7,270 bases of DNA from Actinomycetota bacterium (GCA_005885115.1 VAXX01000214.1:1-7270); one strand, 5' to 3'. Shown: positions 1 to 6,376, counted from the first letter of the stretch. A program made the numbers and translations. The notes: generated by a model not told the origin, from the letters alone.

Positions 1-569
1 TCGGCCCCGGCCTGATGCGGTTGGCCGCCCGCGCGGCCGACGACTCGGACCTGGCCCGGGCGGCCCGTCCGGCGCTTCGCGCGCTGTGCGAGCGCAGCGG
101 GTACACCGTGCACTTCGGGGTACGCCAGGGCGATGAGGCGGTGTACATCGACAAGCTGGAGGGCCGGGGCGCGTACGGGATGCGCTCCCGGATCGGCGCG
201 TCCCTTCCGTTGCACTGCACCGCGATCGGCAAGGCCATTCTCGCCGCCCTGCCCGACGACGAGGTACGCCGGATCGCCGCCCGTACCGGGCTGCCCCGCC
301 GGATGCCGCACACCCTCACCACCACCGAGGCGCTGCTGGCCAACCTCGCCAGCGTCCGGGCGCGCGGCTGGGCGCTGGACGACGAGGAGAACGTCACCCG
401 GGTCCGGTGCGTCGGCGCGGTCGTCCTCAACCACCGGGGTGAGCCGATCGGTGCGGTCAGCGTGTCCGGGCTGAGCTTCGACATGGCCCGCGCGCAGGTG
501 GCCCGGCTCGCACCAATGGTGGTACGGGCCTCCCGGGAGGTCTCGGCCGCGCTCGGAGCCCGTGCTTAA
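1..569 (+). CDS. IclR-family transcriptional regulator, C-terminal part (5' end outside window)
   Basis: The reading frame is already open at base 3 (Gly-Pro-Gly-Leu-Met, the usual start of the IclR linker/effector region), so the ATG at 15 is internal. The N-terminal winged helix-turn-helix is missing because the window begins here. About 188 residues are visible, most of an IclR effector-binding domain. Signature stretches are 'VHFGVRQGDEAVYIDKLEG', 'LPLHCTAIGKAILAAL', 'ARGWALDDEENV...VRCVGAVV' and 'PIGAVSVSG'. IclR proteins bind small metabolites, often aromatic or sugar acids, through this domain and act as dimers/tetramers on operators near their own or adjacent genes. The next gene starts 48 nt downstream on the same strand, so local control or co-transcription with the DapA-family enzyme is likely (inference). 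The effector is unknown. Confidence 0.95.
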   Translation, partial: GPGLMRLAARAADDSDLARAARPALRALCERSGYTVHFGVRQGDEAVYIDKLEGRGAYGMRSRIGASLPLHCTAIGKAILAALPDDEVRRIAARTGLPRRMPHTLTTTEALLANLASVRARGWALDDEENVTRVRCVGAVVLNHRGEPIGAVSVSGLSFDMARAQVARLAPMVVRASREVSAALGARA

Positions 570-574
570 CTGTG

Positions 575-591
575 TGGTATCTGGTATACCA
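575..591. promoter_or_regulatory. Operator-like palindrome TGGTATACCA with overlapping TGGTAT repeat
   Basis: TGGTATACCA at 582-591 is a perfect 10-bp palindrome. An extra TGGTAT lies at 575-580, exactly 7 bp upstream of the same hexamer in the palindrome. TGGTATACC also reads as an extended -10 (TG-n-TATACC), so a bound repressor would cover the promoter of the DapA-family gene. No convincing -35 is seen. The core resembles operators of GntR/FadR-type hexuronate regulators (ExuR/UxuR type) known from proteobacteria, although the visible neighbour is an IclR protein. Which protein binds is inference. Confidence 0.55.
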
Positions 592-617
592 AGACGCCGA
601 ATATCGAGGAGGCCACG

Positions 618-1514
618 ATGTCGACCGCGAAGGTGCGGCAGGCGTGTGAGTCCGTCGTCACCATCAACGTGACTCCCTTCAACGCCGACGGTGGGGTCGA
701 CCTCGACGCGTACGCCGCGCTCGTGGACCGGTGTGTGAGCGCCGGGATCGACGTGGTGACCGCCAACGGGAACACCGGTGAGTTCTACTCCCTCGACCGC
801 GCCGAGCAGGCGGTCGCCGTACGCACGACGGTCAGCGCCGCGGCCGGACGGGCGGTCGTCCTGGCCGGAGTCGGGCACGCCGCGGCGGAGGCGGCCGCCG
901 AGGCGGTCGACGCGACCGGGGCCGGTGCCCACGGCGTGATGGTGCACCAGCCGGTGCACCCGTACCAGTCGACCGAAGGCTGGGTCGCCTACCACCGCGA
1001 GGTGGCCGACGCGATCCCGGACCACGGCGTCGTCTGTTACGTGCGCAACCCGGCGATCCGCGCGGAGGCGTTCGTCCGCCTGGCCGACGCCTGCCCCAAC
1101 GTGGTCGGCGTGAAGTACGCCGTACCCGACCCGATCGCGCTGGCCGACATCGTGGCGGCCGTAGGCCCGGACCGGTTGGTCTGGTCCTGCGGGCTGGCGG
1201 AGAGCTGGGCGCCGTACTTCTGGCTCTCCGGTGCCCGTGGCTTCACCTCGGGCCTGGCGACGGTGGCACCGGAGCACTCGCTGGCCCTGCTCGACACGCT
1301 GCGCAAGGGCGATACCGCGGCCGCGATGGCGGTGTGGCAACGGTTGCGGCCCTTCGAGGACCTGCGGGCCCGGTACCACAACGCGTTGAACGTGTCGGTG
1401 GTCAAGGAGGCGCTGGCGCAGCTCGGCCTGTGCCGGCCGGATGTCCGCCCGCCGATCAGCCCGCTCAGCGATGCCGAGCGGGCCGAGGTGGCGGCGATAC
1501 TCAAGGCGCTGTAA
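618..1514 (+). CDS. DapA-family (dihydrodipicolinate synthase/KDG aldolase superfamily) lyase or dehydratase
   Basis: This 298-residue TIM-barrel enzyme has the usual length of the DapA/NanA/KdgD family, cytoplasmic class I enzymes that form a Schiff base with a 2-keto acid. Visible motifs are N50-G-N-T-G-E55-F-Y-S-L (the GxTGE substrate loop, with Asn52 where DapA has Thr), Y141 in 'CYVRNP' (the proton-relay Tyr position) and K166 in 'VVGVKYAVPD' (the Schiff-base Lys). The loop after Y141 lacks the PSRTG-like arginine segment of true DapA. A sugar-acid role (2-keto-3-deoxy acid dehydratase or aldolase) therefore fits better than lysine biosynthesis. The ATG at 618 is preceded by a perfect AGGAGG at 607-612, 5 nt away. 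The upstream IclR gene and the palindrome suggest substrate-controlled expression. The exact substrate cannot be read from sequence. Confidence 0.92.
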   Translation: MSTAKVRQACESVVTINVTPFNADGGVDLDAYAALVDRCVSAGIDVVTANGNTGEFYSLDRAEQAVAVRTTVSAAAGRAVVLAGVGHAAAEAAAEAVDATGAGAHGVMVHQPVHPYQSTEGWVAYHREVADAIPDHGVVCYVRNPAIRAEAFVRLADACPNVVGVKYAVPDPIALADIVAAVGPDRLVWSCGLAESWAPYFWLSGARGFTSGLATVAPEHSLALLDTLRKGDTAAAMAVWQRLRPFEDLRARYHNALNVSVVKEALAQLGLCRPDVRPPISPLSDAERAEVAAILKAL

Positions 1515-1537
1515 GCCAAGCAGCGCTGCGGCGCAAG

Positions 1538-1577
1538 GTGTTGAGGGGACGCCCCGCCGCGGGCGCCCCCTCAACAC
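1538..1577. terminator. Bidirectional hairpin between convergent genes
   Basis: GTGTTGAGGGG (1538-1548) pairs with CCCCTCAACAC (1567-1577). After one A/C mismatch, CGCCC (1550-1554) pairs with GGGCG (1561-1565) around the loop CGCCGC. This gives about 16 pairs. No T-tract follows on either side, as is common in actinomycetes. It lies between the stop of the DapA-family gene (1514) and the stop of the minus-strand GH105 gene (1581), so it can end transcripts from both directions. Confidence 0.8.
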
Positions 1578-1580
1578 GTC

Positions 1581-3087
1581 CTATGGGGTGGTGCGGCGCA
1601 ACTGCTCGCTCATGATGAGGAACGAGCCCAGGCCGTGGAAATCGTTGGTGGCCCGGGGCCGGCCGATGTAGAAGGCGTAGTCGCCGACGTTGGTACCGAT
1701 GCAGATCTGCGCCAGCTGGGTGTGGCCGGCGCTGTCCAGCGAGATCCGCCCGAGTACGCCGCCCGTCCCGTCGCCGTTGCGCCCGAGGTACCCGGTGGTG
1801 GCCACCGGCTTGAAGCTGGCCGCCACGTACCCCTTCTCGACCGCGCGGGAGATGGTGTACGTGAACATCGACGAGCACGACGTCTCGGTCCAGTTGTCCG
1901 AGCGGGTGCCCTTGTCCACCACCTGGAACCACCGGCCGCTCGCCGGGTCCTGGTACTTCTTCATCGCGGTCACCAACCGCTGCAGGATGGTGATCACCTT
2001 GGCCCGGTTGGGCTGCGTCGTCGGTACCGTGTCGAGCACGATCGTCGTCGCCATCGCGTACCAGCCGACCGCCCGGCACCACGACTCCGGCGAGTGCCTG
2101 GTCCCCGGCACCACCCACGACTGGGTACCCGACTCGTCGTACGCGTGGTACAGCAGGCCGTTCGGCGACTGGAGGTGCGTGTTGTAGATGATGAGCTGGT
2201 TGATCGCCTCGGCGTACGCGGTGGCCTTCTGCTTCGAGTCCCCGACCAGGGCGCCGTAGTTCACCAGGAACGGCAGCGCCATGAAGGTGCCGTCCGCCCA
2301 CAGCTGGTGCTGCCGGCTGGTGGCGTGCCAGAGCGCGTTGTCGTTGGTACGCGGGTAGTTGCTGTGCTCCAGGCGCTTCTCGATCTGCATGGCGGCGTTC
2401 TTGTACTTGGTCTATGGTGCCGTCCGGCGCGACGAACCGGTCCGCCCAGGTCTGGATGTAGGACAGCAGCTTCGGGTCGTGGGTGCGCTGGAACACCAGG
2501 TACTGGCCGTACATGTACAGCGCGACCGGGTAGGCCCAGCTGGTCGGCGCGGGGCCGGCCATCGTCGACTTGACCACCGCGAGGGACCAGTCGGTGGTCG
2601 GGGTGCCGCCGTCGGTCACGGTCAGCGAGTCCAGGTTGCCGCCACCGGAAGCGGTCGTGGCGGTCGCCCGGATCTTGTTGGTACCGCTGGCGAGCGTCGC
2701 CGTCAGTTTCGCGGTCTGCCAGGTGGCCCAGTCGCCGGTGCTCGCCTCGGCGAGGGTACCGGCCGACGTGCCGTTGACGGTGACCGCGACCGGGCGGTCG
2801 GTGGTGCCACCGTTGGCGTACCGGAAGCTGAGCGTCACCGTACCGGCCTTGCTCGCCGGCACCGAGAACTCGACGTAACTGCCCGAGACGTTGTTGTAGT
2901 CGACGAAGCCGGTACCGGTGAAGCTGGCGTGGTTGTTGGCGACCACGCCCTGCGAGATCGTGGCCGACTCGGCCTCGTACACGGTCGTCGCGGCCGAGGC
3001 CAGCAGTGGCAGCGTGACCGCGGTGGTACCCGCGGCGACGACGAGGCCGCCGACCAGGAGCGTACGGACAAGGGTTGAGCGCGTCAT
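1581..3087 (-). pseudogene. Secreted CBM35 + GH105-like unsaturated uronyl hydrolase, broken by internal deletion/frameshift
   Basis: Reading from the ATG at 3087 (AGGA 6 nt upstream), residues 1-32 form a signal peptide ending ASA. Residues 36-157 are a CBM35 module (Y-E-A-E at 37-40, 'FVDYNNVSGSYVEFSV', 'NLDSLTV'). From about 166 a GH105/GH88-like (alpha/alpha)6 barrel begins ('ALYMYGQYLVFQRTHDPKLL', 'WADRFVAPDGTI'). At 2413-2415 the frame is lost. The rest of the barrel continues in another minus frame from about 2411 to a TAG at 1583-1581, with 'TKYKNAAMQIEKR', 'NDNALWHATSRQHQLWADG' and 'WCRAVGWYAMA'. The conserved Asp of the WxDG motif (2294-2292) is kept. The stretch usually between DG.I and .KY, with the second conserved Asp in a L-D-x-x-x-x-G-x-x-L-L motif, is absent. 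Such enzymes remove unsaturated galacturonic acid from pectin (rhamnogalacturonan) fragments after lyase action. An assembly error is the alternative to a true pseudogene. Confidence 0.85.
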
Positions 3088-3266
3088 TCAGGTCCTATCT
3101 CGTGGTGCCCGGGTGCGCCGCCCCCGCCGGTACGCCGCTTCTACCAGCTCTGCGGATGAGGATTCCGACATTGGCGCTGTCCCGTCATCTGGACGGAGGG
3201 TCGTCGCGGGCCGGTCGGGGCCGCGGCGGCCCTCTCCCGTCATGGCCTTCGCCCAAGGCTATAAAA

Positions 3267-3282
3267 GCTGGTCACTACCGGT
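3267..3282 (+). promoter_or_regulatory. Weak DasR-box-like element upstream of the chitosanase promoter
   Basis: GCTGGTCACTACCGGT matches 11 of 16 positions of the DasR responsive element A(C/G)TGGTCTAGACCA(C/G)T. Both outer parts (CTGGTC and ACC-x-GT) match, and the central TAG and three flanking positions differ. It ends 7 nt upstream of the -35 of the chitosanase gene, a sensible place for a regulator of amino-sugar polymer use. The match is imperfect and could be chance. Confidence 0.25.
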
Positions 3283-3289
3283 CTGGATG

Positions 3290-3318
3290 TTGACCGCTAC
3301 GGAAATCCCTCGTAGCGT
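3290..3318 (+). promoter_or_regulatory. Sigma70/HrdB-type promoter for the chitosanase gene
   Basis: TTGACC (3290-3295) and TAGCGT (3313-3318) are separated by exactly 17 bp. They fit the actinobacterial housekeeping consensus TTGACA / TANNNT well. Transcription would start near 3325, leaving a short leader of about 35 nt with GGAGA at 3353-3357 before the ATG at 3361. Confidence 0.65.
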
Positions 3319-3360
3319 GCCGCCAAAGGTCAGGAAGGCTCCCTGACAGATCGGAGAACC

Positions 3361-4452
3361 ATGCGCACACGTAGGTTGCTTTTGGCCGGCTTCATCGGAC
3401 TGGCGACCGTGGGCGCCACCGTTGTGACGGTAGCCGTGGCCAACGCGGCGACGACTACCAGCTACGAGGCAGAGGCTTCCGGCAACGTCCTTGCCGGAGG
3501 TGCCCGGATCGCGACCTGTACGCCCTGTTCCAACGGGAAGAAGGTCGGGTTCGTCGGGAACAACGCCGGTACCCTCACGTTCACCGGTGTCTCGTCGGCG
3601 GCGGCCGGCAGTGCCACGGTGGCGATCAGGTACGCGAGCGGCACCGCCCGCAGCGCGTCCCTGAGCGTCAACGGCGGAACGGCGAAGGCCCTCTCCTTCG
3701 CCGCGACTGGCAGCTTCACCACGGTCGGTACCTTGAACGTCACGGTGACGCTCAAGGCCGGCAGCAACACCCTGAAGTTCTTCAACACCACCGGCTGGGC
3801 GCCGGACTTCGACCGGATCGTCGTGACCACCGGCAGCAGCGGTGGCGGCGGCGGTGGCGGCCCGACCGCGGCGCAGTTGCTCGCCAAGGTGTCCAGCTGT
3901 GGCAAGCAGGTATCCAACGGCAAGTACAAGACCGACGAGGACTCCGGGTCGGCGACCGTGGCCGTGTGCCAGAAGGTCGGCGCGGTGTTCTGGAAGTCCG
4001 ACATGGACATCGACTGCGACGGTAAGACCACGACGCAGTGCAACAAGAACACCGACTGCTGCTACCAGAACGACACGTTCTGCCATGACTCGCACGACGC
4101 CCCGCTGGACTCGGCGCACCTGCCGTACATCGTGGTACCGAGCGAGAGCGGCATCTGGAACTACACCAAGTTCGGCATCCGGTGCGGCCAGGTGGTCGGT
4201 GTCATCTACAACGGCAAGCTGACGTACGCGGTCATGGGTGACACGGGTCCAACCGGCATCATCGGTGAAGGCTCGTACAACCTGGCCACGTCGCTGGGCA
4301 TCGACCCGAACCCGAAGACCGGCGGCGTCGACTCCGGGGTGACGTTCATCGTCTTCACCGGTAGCGGCGCGGTGGTCAGCCCGATCGAGAACCACACCAA
4401 CGCCAACACGGTCGGCCAGAAGGCCGCCCAGGCGTTCGTGAACAACAACTGA
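3361..4452 (+). CDS. Secreted GH75 chitosanase with N-terminal CBM35-like module
   Basis: This 363-residue secreted enzyme is predicted to endo-hydrolyse beta-1,4 bonds of chitosan outside the cell. Residues 1-29 are a signal peptide (Arg-rich n-region, hydrophobic core, cut after ANA). Residues 34-155 are a beta-sandwich CBM of the CBM6/35 type: E36-A-E38 calcium-site motif, C53-T-P-C56 pair, 'SVNGGTAK', 'LKAGSNTLKFFN' and 'APDFDRIVV'. A GSS-Gly7 linker (158-167) leads to the GH75 domain, with 'WKSDMDIDCDG' (211-221), a Cys-rich stretch, 'AVMGDTGPTGIIGE' (Asp294 and Glu303, spaced like the essential acid pair of fungal GH75 chitosanases) and 'GVDSGVTFIVF'. The ATG at 3361 has GGAGA just upstream. 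The gene diverges from the GH105 gene and has its own promoter and terminator. GH75 is best known from fungi, with some actinobacterial members. The family call is secure; the CBM ligand is not known. Confidence 0.93.
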   Translation: MRTRRLLLAGFIGLATVGATVVTVAVANAATTTSYEAEASGNVLAGGARIATCTPCSNGKKVGFVGNNAGTLTFTGVSSAAAGSATVAIRYASGTARSASLSVNGGTAKALSFAATGSFTTVGTLNVTVTLKAGSNTLKFFNTTGWAPDFDRIVVTTGSSGGGGGGGPTAAQLLAKVSSCGKQVSNGKYKTDEDSGSATVAVCQKVGAVFWKSDMDIDCDGKTTTQCNKNTDCCYQNDTFCHDSHDAPLDSAHLPYIVVPSESGIWNYTKFGIRCGQVVGVIYNGKLTYAVMGDTGPTGIIGEGSYNLATSLGIDPNPKTGGVDSGVTFIVFTGSGAVVSPIENHTNANTVGQKAAQAFVNNN

Positions 4453-4469
4453 CGTAGTCTCGCGTCAGG

Positions 4470-4505
4470 CGTGCCGGGTCGCGGGTGCTCCCGCGGCCCG
4501 GCACG
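4470..4505 (+). terminator. Strong hairpin terminator after the chitosanase gene
   Basis: CGTGCCGGG (4470-4478) pairs with CCCGGCACG (4497-4505). One T-G wobble follows, then CGCGGG (4480-4485) pairs with CCCGCG (4490-4495) around a TGCT loop. The stem has 16 pairs and starts 18 nt after the stop codon. No T-tract follows. The hairpin spans the upstream in-frame ATG at 4485, which argues against that start for the next gene. Confidence 0.8.
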
Positions 4506-4541
4506 GTCGTTCACGGCGAGGTTCAGGCGAGGGGAAGACGG

Positions 4542-5465
4542 ATGCGGGTACTGGTGACGGGCGCGCGCGGGAAGGTGGGCCGCGCGGCGGTGGCGGCGCT
4601 GCTGCGGGCCGGGCACCAGGTGGTGGCCACCGACCTCGGCGAGCCCGACTTCGACACCCCACCGGCGGGTACCGCGCCGTACGTGAAGACCGACCTGACC
4701 GACGCCGGCCAGGTGTACGCCCTGGTGGGCGGGGCTTCGGTGGGCGAGGGGCCGCGGCCGGGGCCGTTCGAGGCGGTGGTACACGCGGGGGCGATCCCGG
4801 CGCCCGGGCGGCACGCCCCGCACGTGGTGTTCACCAACAACCTCAGCGCAACGTTCAACGTCGTCGAGGCGTGCGTACGCCTGGGGGTACGGCGGCTGGT
4901 GAACATCTCCAGCGAGACGGTGCCGGGGTTCATCTTCGCCGAGCGACCGTTCCTGCCCGAGTACCTGCCGGTGGACGAGGCGCACCCGGTCCGGCCACAG
5001 GACCCGTACGCGCTGGCGAAGCTCTTCGGCGAGCAGTTGTGCGACGCCGCCGTGCAGCGCTCCGAACTGCGGTGTATCTCGATCCGGCCGACCTGGGTAC
5101 AGAATGCCGATACGTACCACCGGAATCTGGGGCCGTTTTTGACGGATCGCGCCAAGGCCAGCGTCACCGGCTGGAGTTACATCGACGCCGACGACCTCGC
5201 CGAGGCGATCCGGCTGGCGGCCGAGTCCGAGCTGCCCGGCCACGAGGTCGTCTACATCGCCGCGGCGGACACCATCGGTGGAAGGCACCTGTACGACGCG
5301 TGGCAGGAGGCGTATCCGCACTCCAGAACCGAGTTCCGGCCGGTTTCCCGGCCCGACGCCGCGGGCATCGACACCACCAGGGCGCGTAATCTCCTGGGCT
5401 GGCGCCCGATGCGCACCTGGCGTGACTACCTCGACGACGACGGTCAACCCCGCACCGCCTCTTGA
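4542..5465 (+). CDS. NAD-dependent epimerase/dehydratase family (extended SDR) oxidoreductase
   Basis: This is a 307-residue cytoplasmic Rossmann-fold enzyme of the extended SDR type. It shows the dinucleotide motif T6-G-A-R-G-K-V-G13 and an acidic residue at the end of strand beta2 (Asp31 in 'VVATDL') that favours NAD(H) over NADP(H). It also has 'VVHAGAIPAPG', the S123-S124 catalytic Ser region, and Y156-A-L-A-K160 (YxxxK). The C-terminal part ends in 'ARNLLGWRP', as in sugar-nucleotide epimerase-like SDRs. Members of this group include epimerases, uronate dehydrogenases and sugar dehydrogenases; the substrate cannot be settled. The ATG at 4542 is chosen over 4485 because GAGGGG (4529-4534) lies 7 nt upstream, the Rossmann motif begins at once, and the longer form would start inside a terminator hairpin. 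The neighbouring lyase and FAH-family genes make a sugar or sugar-acid dehydrogenase attractive (inference). Confidence 0.92.
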   Translation: MRVLVTGARGKVGRAAVAALLRAGHQVVATDLGEPDFDTPPAGTAPYVKTDLTDAGQVYALVGGASVGEGPRPGPFEAVVHAGAIPAPGRHAPHVVFTNNLSATFNVVEACVRLGVRRLVNISSETVPGFIFAERPFLPEYLPVDEAHPVRPQDPYALAKLFGEQLCDAAVQRSELRCISIRPTWVQNADTYHRNLGPFLTDRAKASVTGWSYIDADDLAEAIRLAAESELPGHEVVYIAAADTIGGRHLYDAWQEAYPHSRTEFRPVSRPDAAGIDTTRARNLLGWRPMRTWRDYLDDDGQPRTAS

Positions 5466-5469
5466 CGGA

Positions 5470-5498
5470 TTGACAACGGCCGTCCCGGCTGATCGGAT
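5470..5498 (+). promoter_or_regulatory. Promoter for the membrane-anchored CBM protein
   Basis: A perfect -35 TTGACA (5470-5475) is followed after 17 bp by TCGGAT (5493-5498), which has one mismatch to TANNNT. It begins 5 nt after the SDR stop codon. The start point would fall near 5505-5507, right at the first GTG (5507), so the mRNA could be leaderless from 5507 or have a short leader to the GTG at 5531. Confidence 0.5.
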
Positions 5499-5506
5499 TT
5501 CAGGCT

Positions 5507-6304
5507 GTGCCAACGGCTAAGGATCCCACCGTGCTGATGAGCGTGGTGGCCCCCGATGAGCCCGAGGGGTATCGCGGGCGCCGTCGGCGTTTCCTTTTCC
5601 CGTTCACCCGCAAGGCGGGCGGCGCGGCGTTGCCGGCGCTGCTGGTCGCGGCGAGCATCGTGGTCGTACTCATCGTCGTGGGGGTGTCCCAGCTGCTCCC
5701 CAAGCAGGCGGCGGGCCAGATCCCGTCCGGCAGTGGCCAGGGTACGGTCTCGGACGAGAGCGGCCAGCTGGTCGGGCCGGACGGCAGCCTCCTCCCGACC
5801 CCGGGCAAGCCGGGGAACCCGGGCAAGCCGGGCGCGCCGAAGGCGACGGGCAGCGCCTCCCCGGGCACGACCGCCACACCGAGCGGTACGCCGACTCCGA
5901 CCCCGAGTGAGCCGCAACAGAGCTTCGCCCCGATGGCGGTCGAGGCGGAGTCCGCGAGCCTCGGCGGCGCTGCCCGGACCGGTCCCTGCACGGCCTGCTC
6001 GGGGACCAAGGTGCGGTTCATCGGTGGCAACGCCGGCACCGTGACCTTCGGCGGGATCACCTCGCCGAAGGCGACGACGGTGCAACTGACCTTCTGGTAC
6101 CTGGCCGCCACCACGGCCCGGACCATGTACATCAGCGTCAATGGCGGGACCGCGACCCTGACGACGCCGGCGGCGACGGTGGACTGGAACACCCCCAAGT
6201 CGGCGACGGTCACGGTAACGTTGTCCGCGGGTACGAACTCGATCAAGTTCTACAACCCGACGGCGAGTCCGGCGCCCGATCTGGACCGTATTTCTCTCCA
6301 CTAG
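5507..6304 (+). CDS. Membrane-anchored surface protein with C-terminal CBM35-like carbohydrate-binding module, no catalytic domain
   Basis: This 265-residue protein has three parts. Residues 1-37 are an Arg-rich cytoplasmic tail ('GYRGRRRRF'). Residues about 39-62 form one hydrophobic helix ('LLVAASIVVVLIVVGVSQLL'). A Pro/Gly/Ser/Thr-rich linker (63-142, with repeated GKPG and a TPTPTPS run) leads to a CBM at 144-265. The positive-inside rule gives an N-in/C-out signal anchor that displays the CBM outside. The CBM has E146-A-E148, C161-T-A-C164, 'FIGGNAGTVTFGGI', 'ISVNGGTA', 'LSAGTNSIKFYN' and 'APDLDRI', and is clearly a paralogue of the chitosanase CBM. No enzyme motif is present, so a carbohydrate tether or sensor role is inference. 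The start is uncertain: GTG 5507 has little Shine-Dalgarno but sits at a promoter, whereas GTG 5531 has AAGGA (5519-5523) 7 nt upstream. ATG 5537 is also possible. Confidence 0.85.
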   Translation: MPTAKDPTVLMSVVAPDEPEGYRGRRRRFLFPFTRKAGGAALPALLVAASIVVVLIVVGVSQLLPKQAAGQIPSGSGQGTVSDESGQLVGPDGSLLPTPGKPGNPGKPGAPKATGSASPGTTATPSGTPTPTPSEPQQSFAPMAVEAESASLGGAARTGPCTACSGTKVRFIGGNAGTVTFGGITSPKATTVQLTFWYLAATTARTMYISVNGGTATLTTPAATVDWNTPKSATVTVTLSAGTNSIKFYNPTASPAPDLDRISLH

Positions 6305-6343
6305 GTGAGAGATCGGATCGTTACCGGGGGGTTACGGGCCAGA

Positions 6344-6362
6344 CCCTTGTGGCGGTCAAGGG
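6344..6362 (+). terminator. Weak hairpin after the CBM anchor gene
   Basis: CCCTTG (6344-6349) and CAAGGG (6357-6362) form a 6-bp inverted repeat around a 7-nt loop, 40 nt after the stop codon. It is short for an actinobacterial terminator and may instead be an upstream operator of the FAH-family gene, since its spacer has the same 7-nt length as the next inverted repeat. Confidence 0.3.
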
Positions 6363-6376
6363 AAACCTGATAGACA
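6347..6376 (+). promoter_or_regulatory. Possible promoter for the FAH-family gene
   Basis: TTGTGG (6347-6352) and TAGACA (6371-6376) are 18 bp apart. Both are only partial matches to the TTGACA / TANNNT consensus. The suggested -10 overlaps the left arm of the inverted repeat at 6372-6398, an arrangement expected for repression. Confidence 0.35.

Noticed and set aside
1501..2412. Long minus-strand open frame extending the N-terminal GH105 reading frame to 1501
   Set aside because: After about 2413 it has no GH105 similarity and is Arg/Pro/Gly-rich shadow sequence. The true barrel sequence is in the adjacent frame and stops at 1581.
3181..3243. CCCGTCAT repeated at 3181-3188 and 3236-3243
   Set aside because: An 8-bp direct repeat in a GC-rich stretch without symmetry or promoter relation is probably chance.
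3088..3260. Search for a minus-strand promoter of the GH105 gene
   Set aside because: No -35/-10 pair with acceptable spacing is seen; only the AGGA ribosome binding site next to the ATG is supported.
3259..4395. 378-residue open frame on the minus strand opposite the chitosanase
   Set aside because: The plus strand encodes a signal peptide, CBM and GH75 catalytic motifs. The minus frame is low-complexity shadow and would run through the chitosanase promoter.
4206..5513. 435-residue open frame on the minus strand opposite the SDR gene
   Set aside because: It has shadow composition (Arg/Pro/Gly/Val rich) with no motif, and lies opposite a gene with clear Rossmann and YxxxK motifs.
6293..6312. 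Hairpin TCTCTCCAC / GTGAGAGA across the stop codon of the CBM anchor gene
   Set aside because: Only 3 + 5 pairs with a bulge and a 3-nt loop; too weak to call a terminator.
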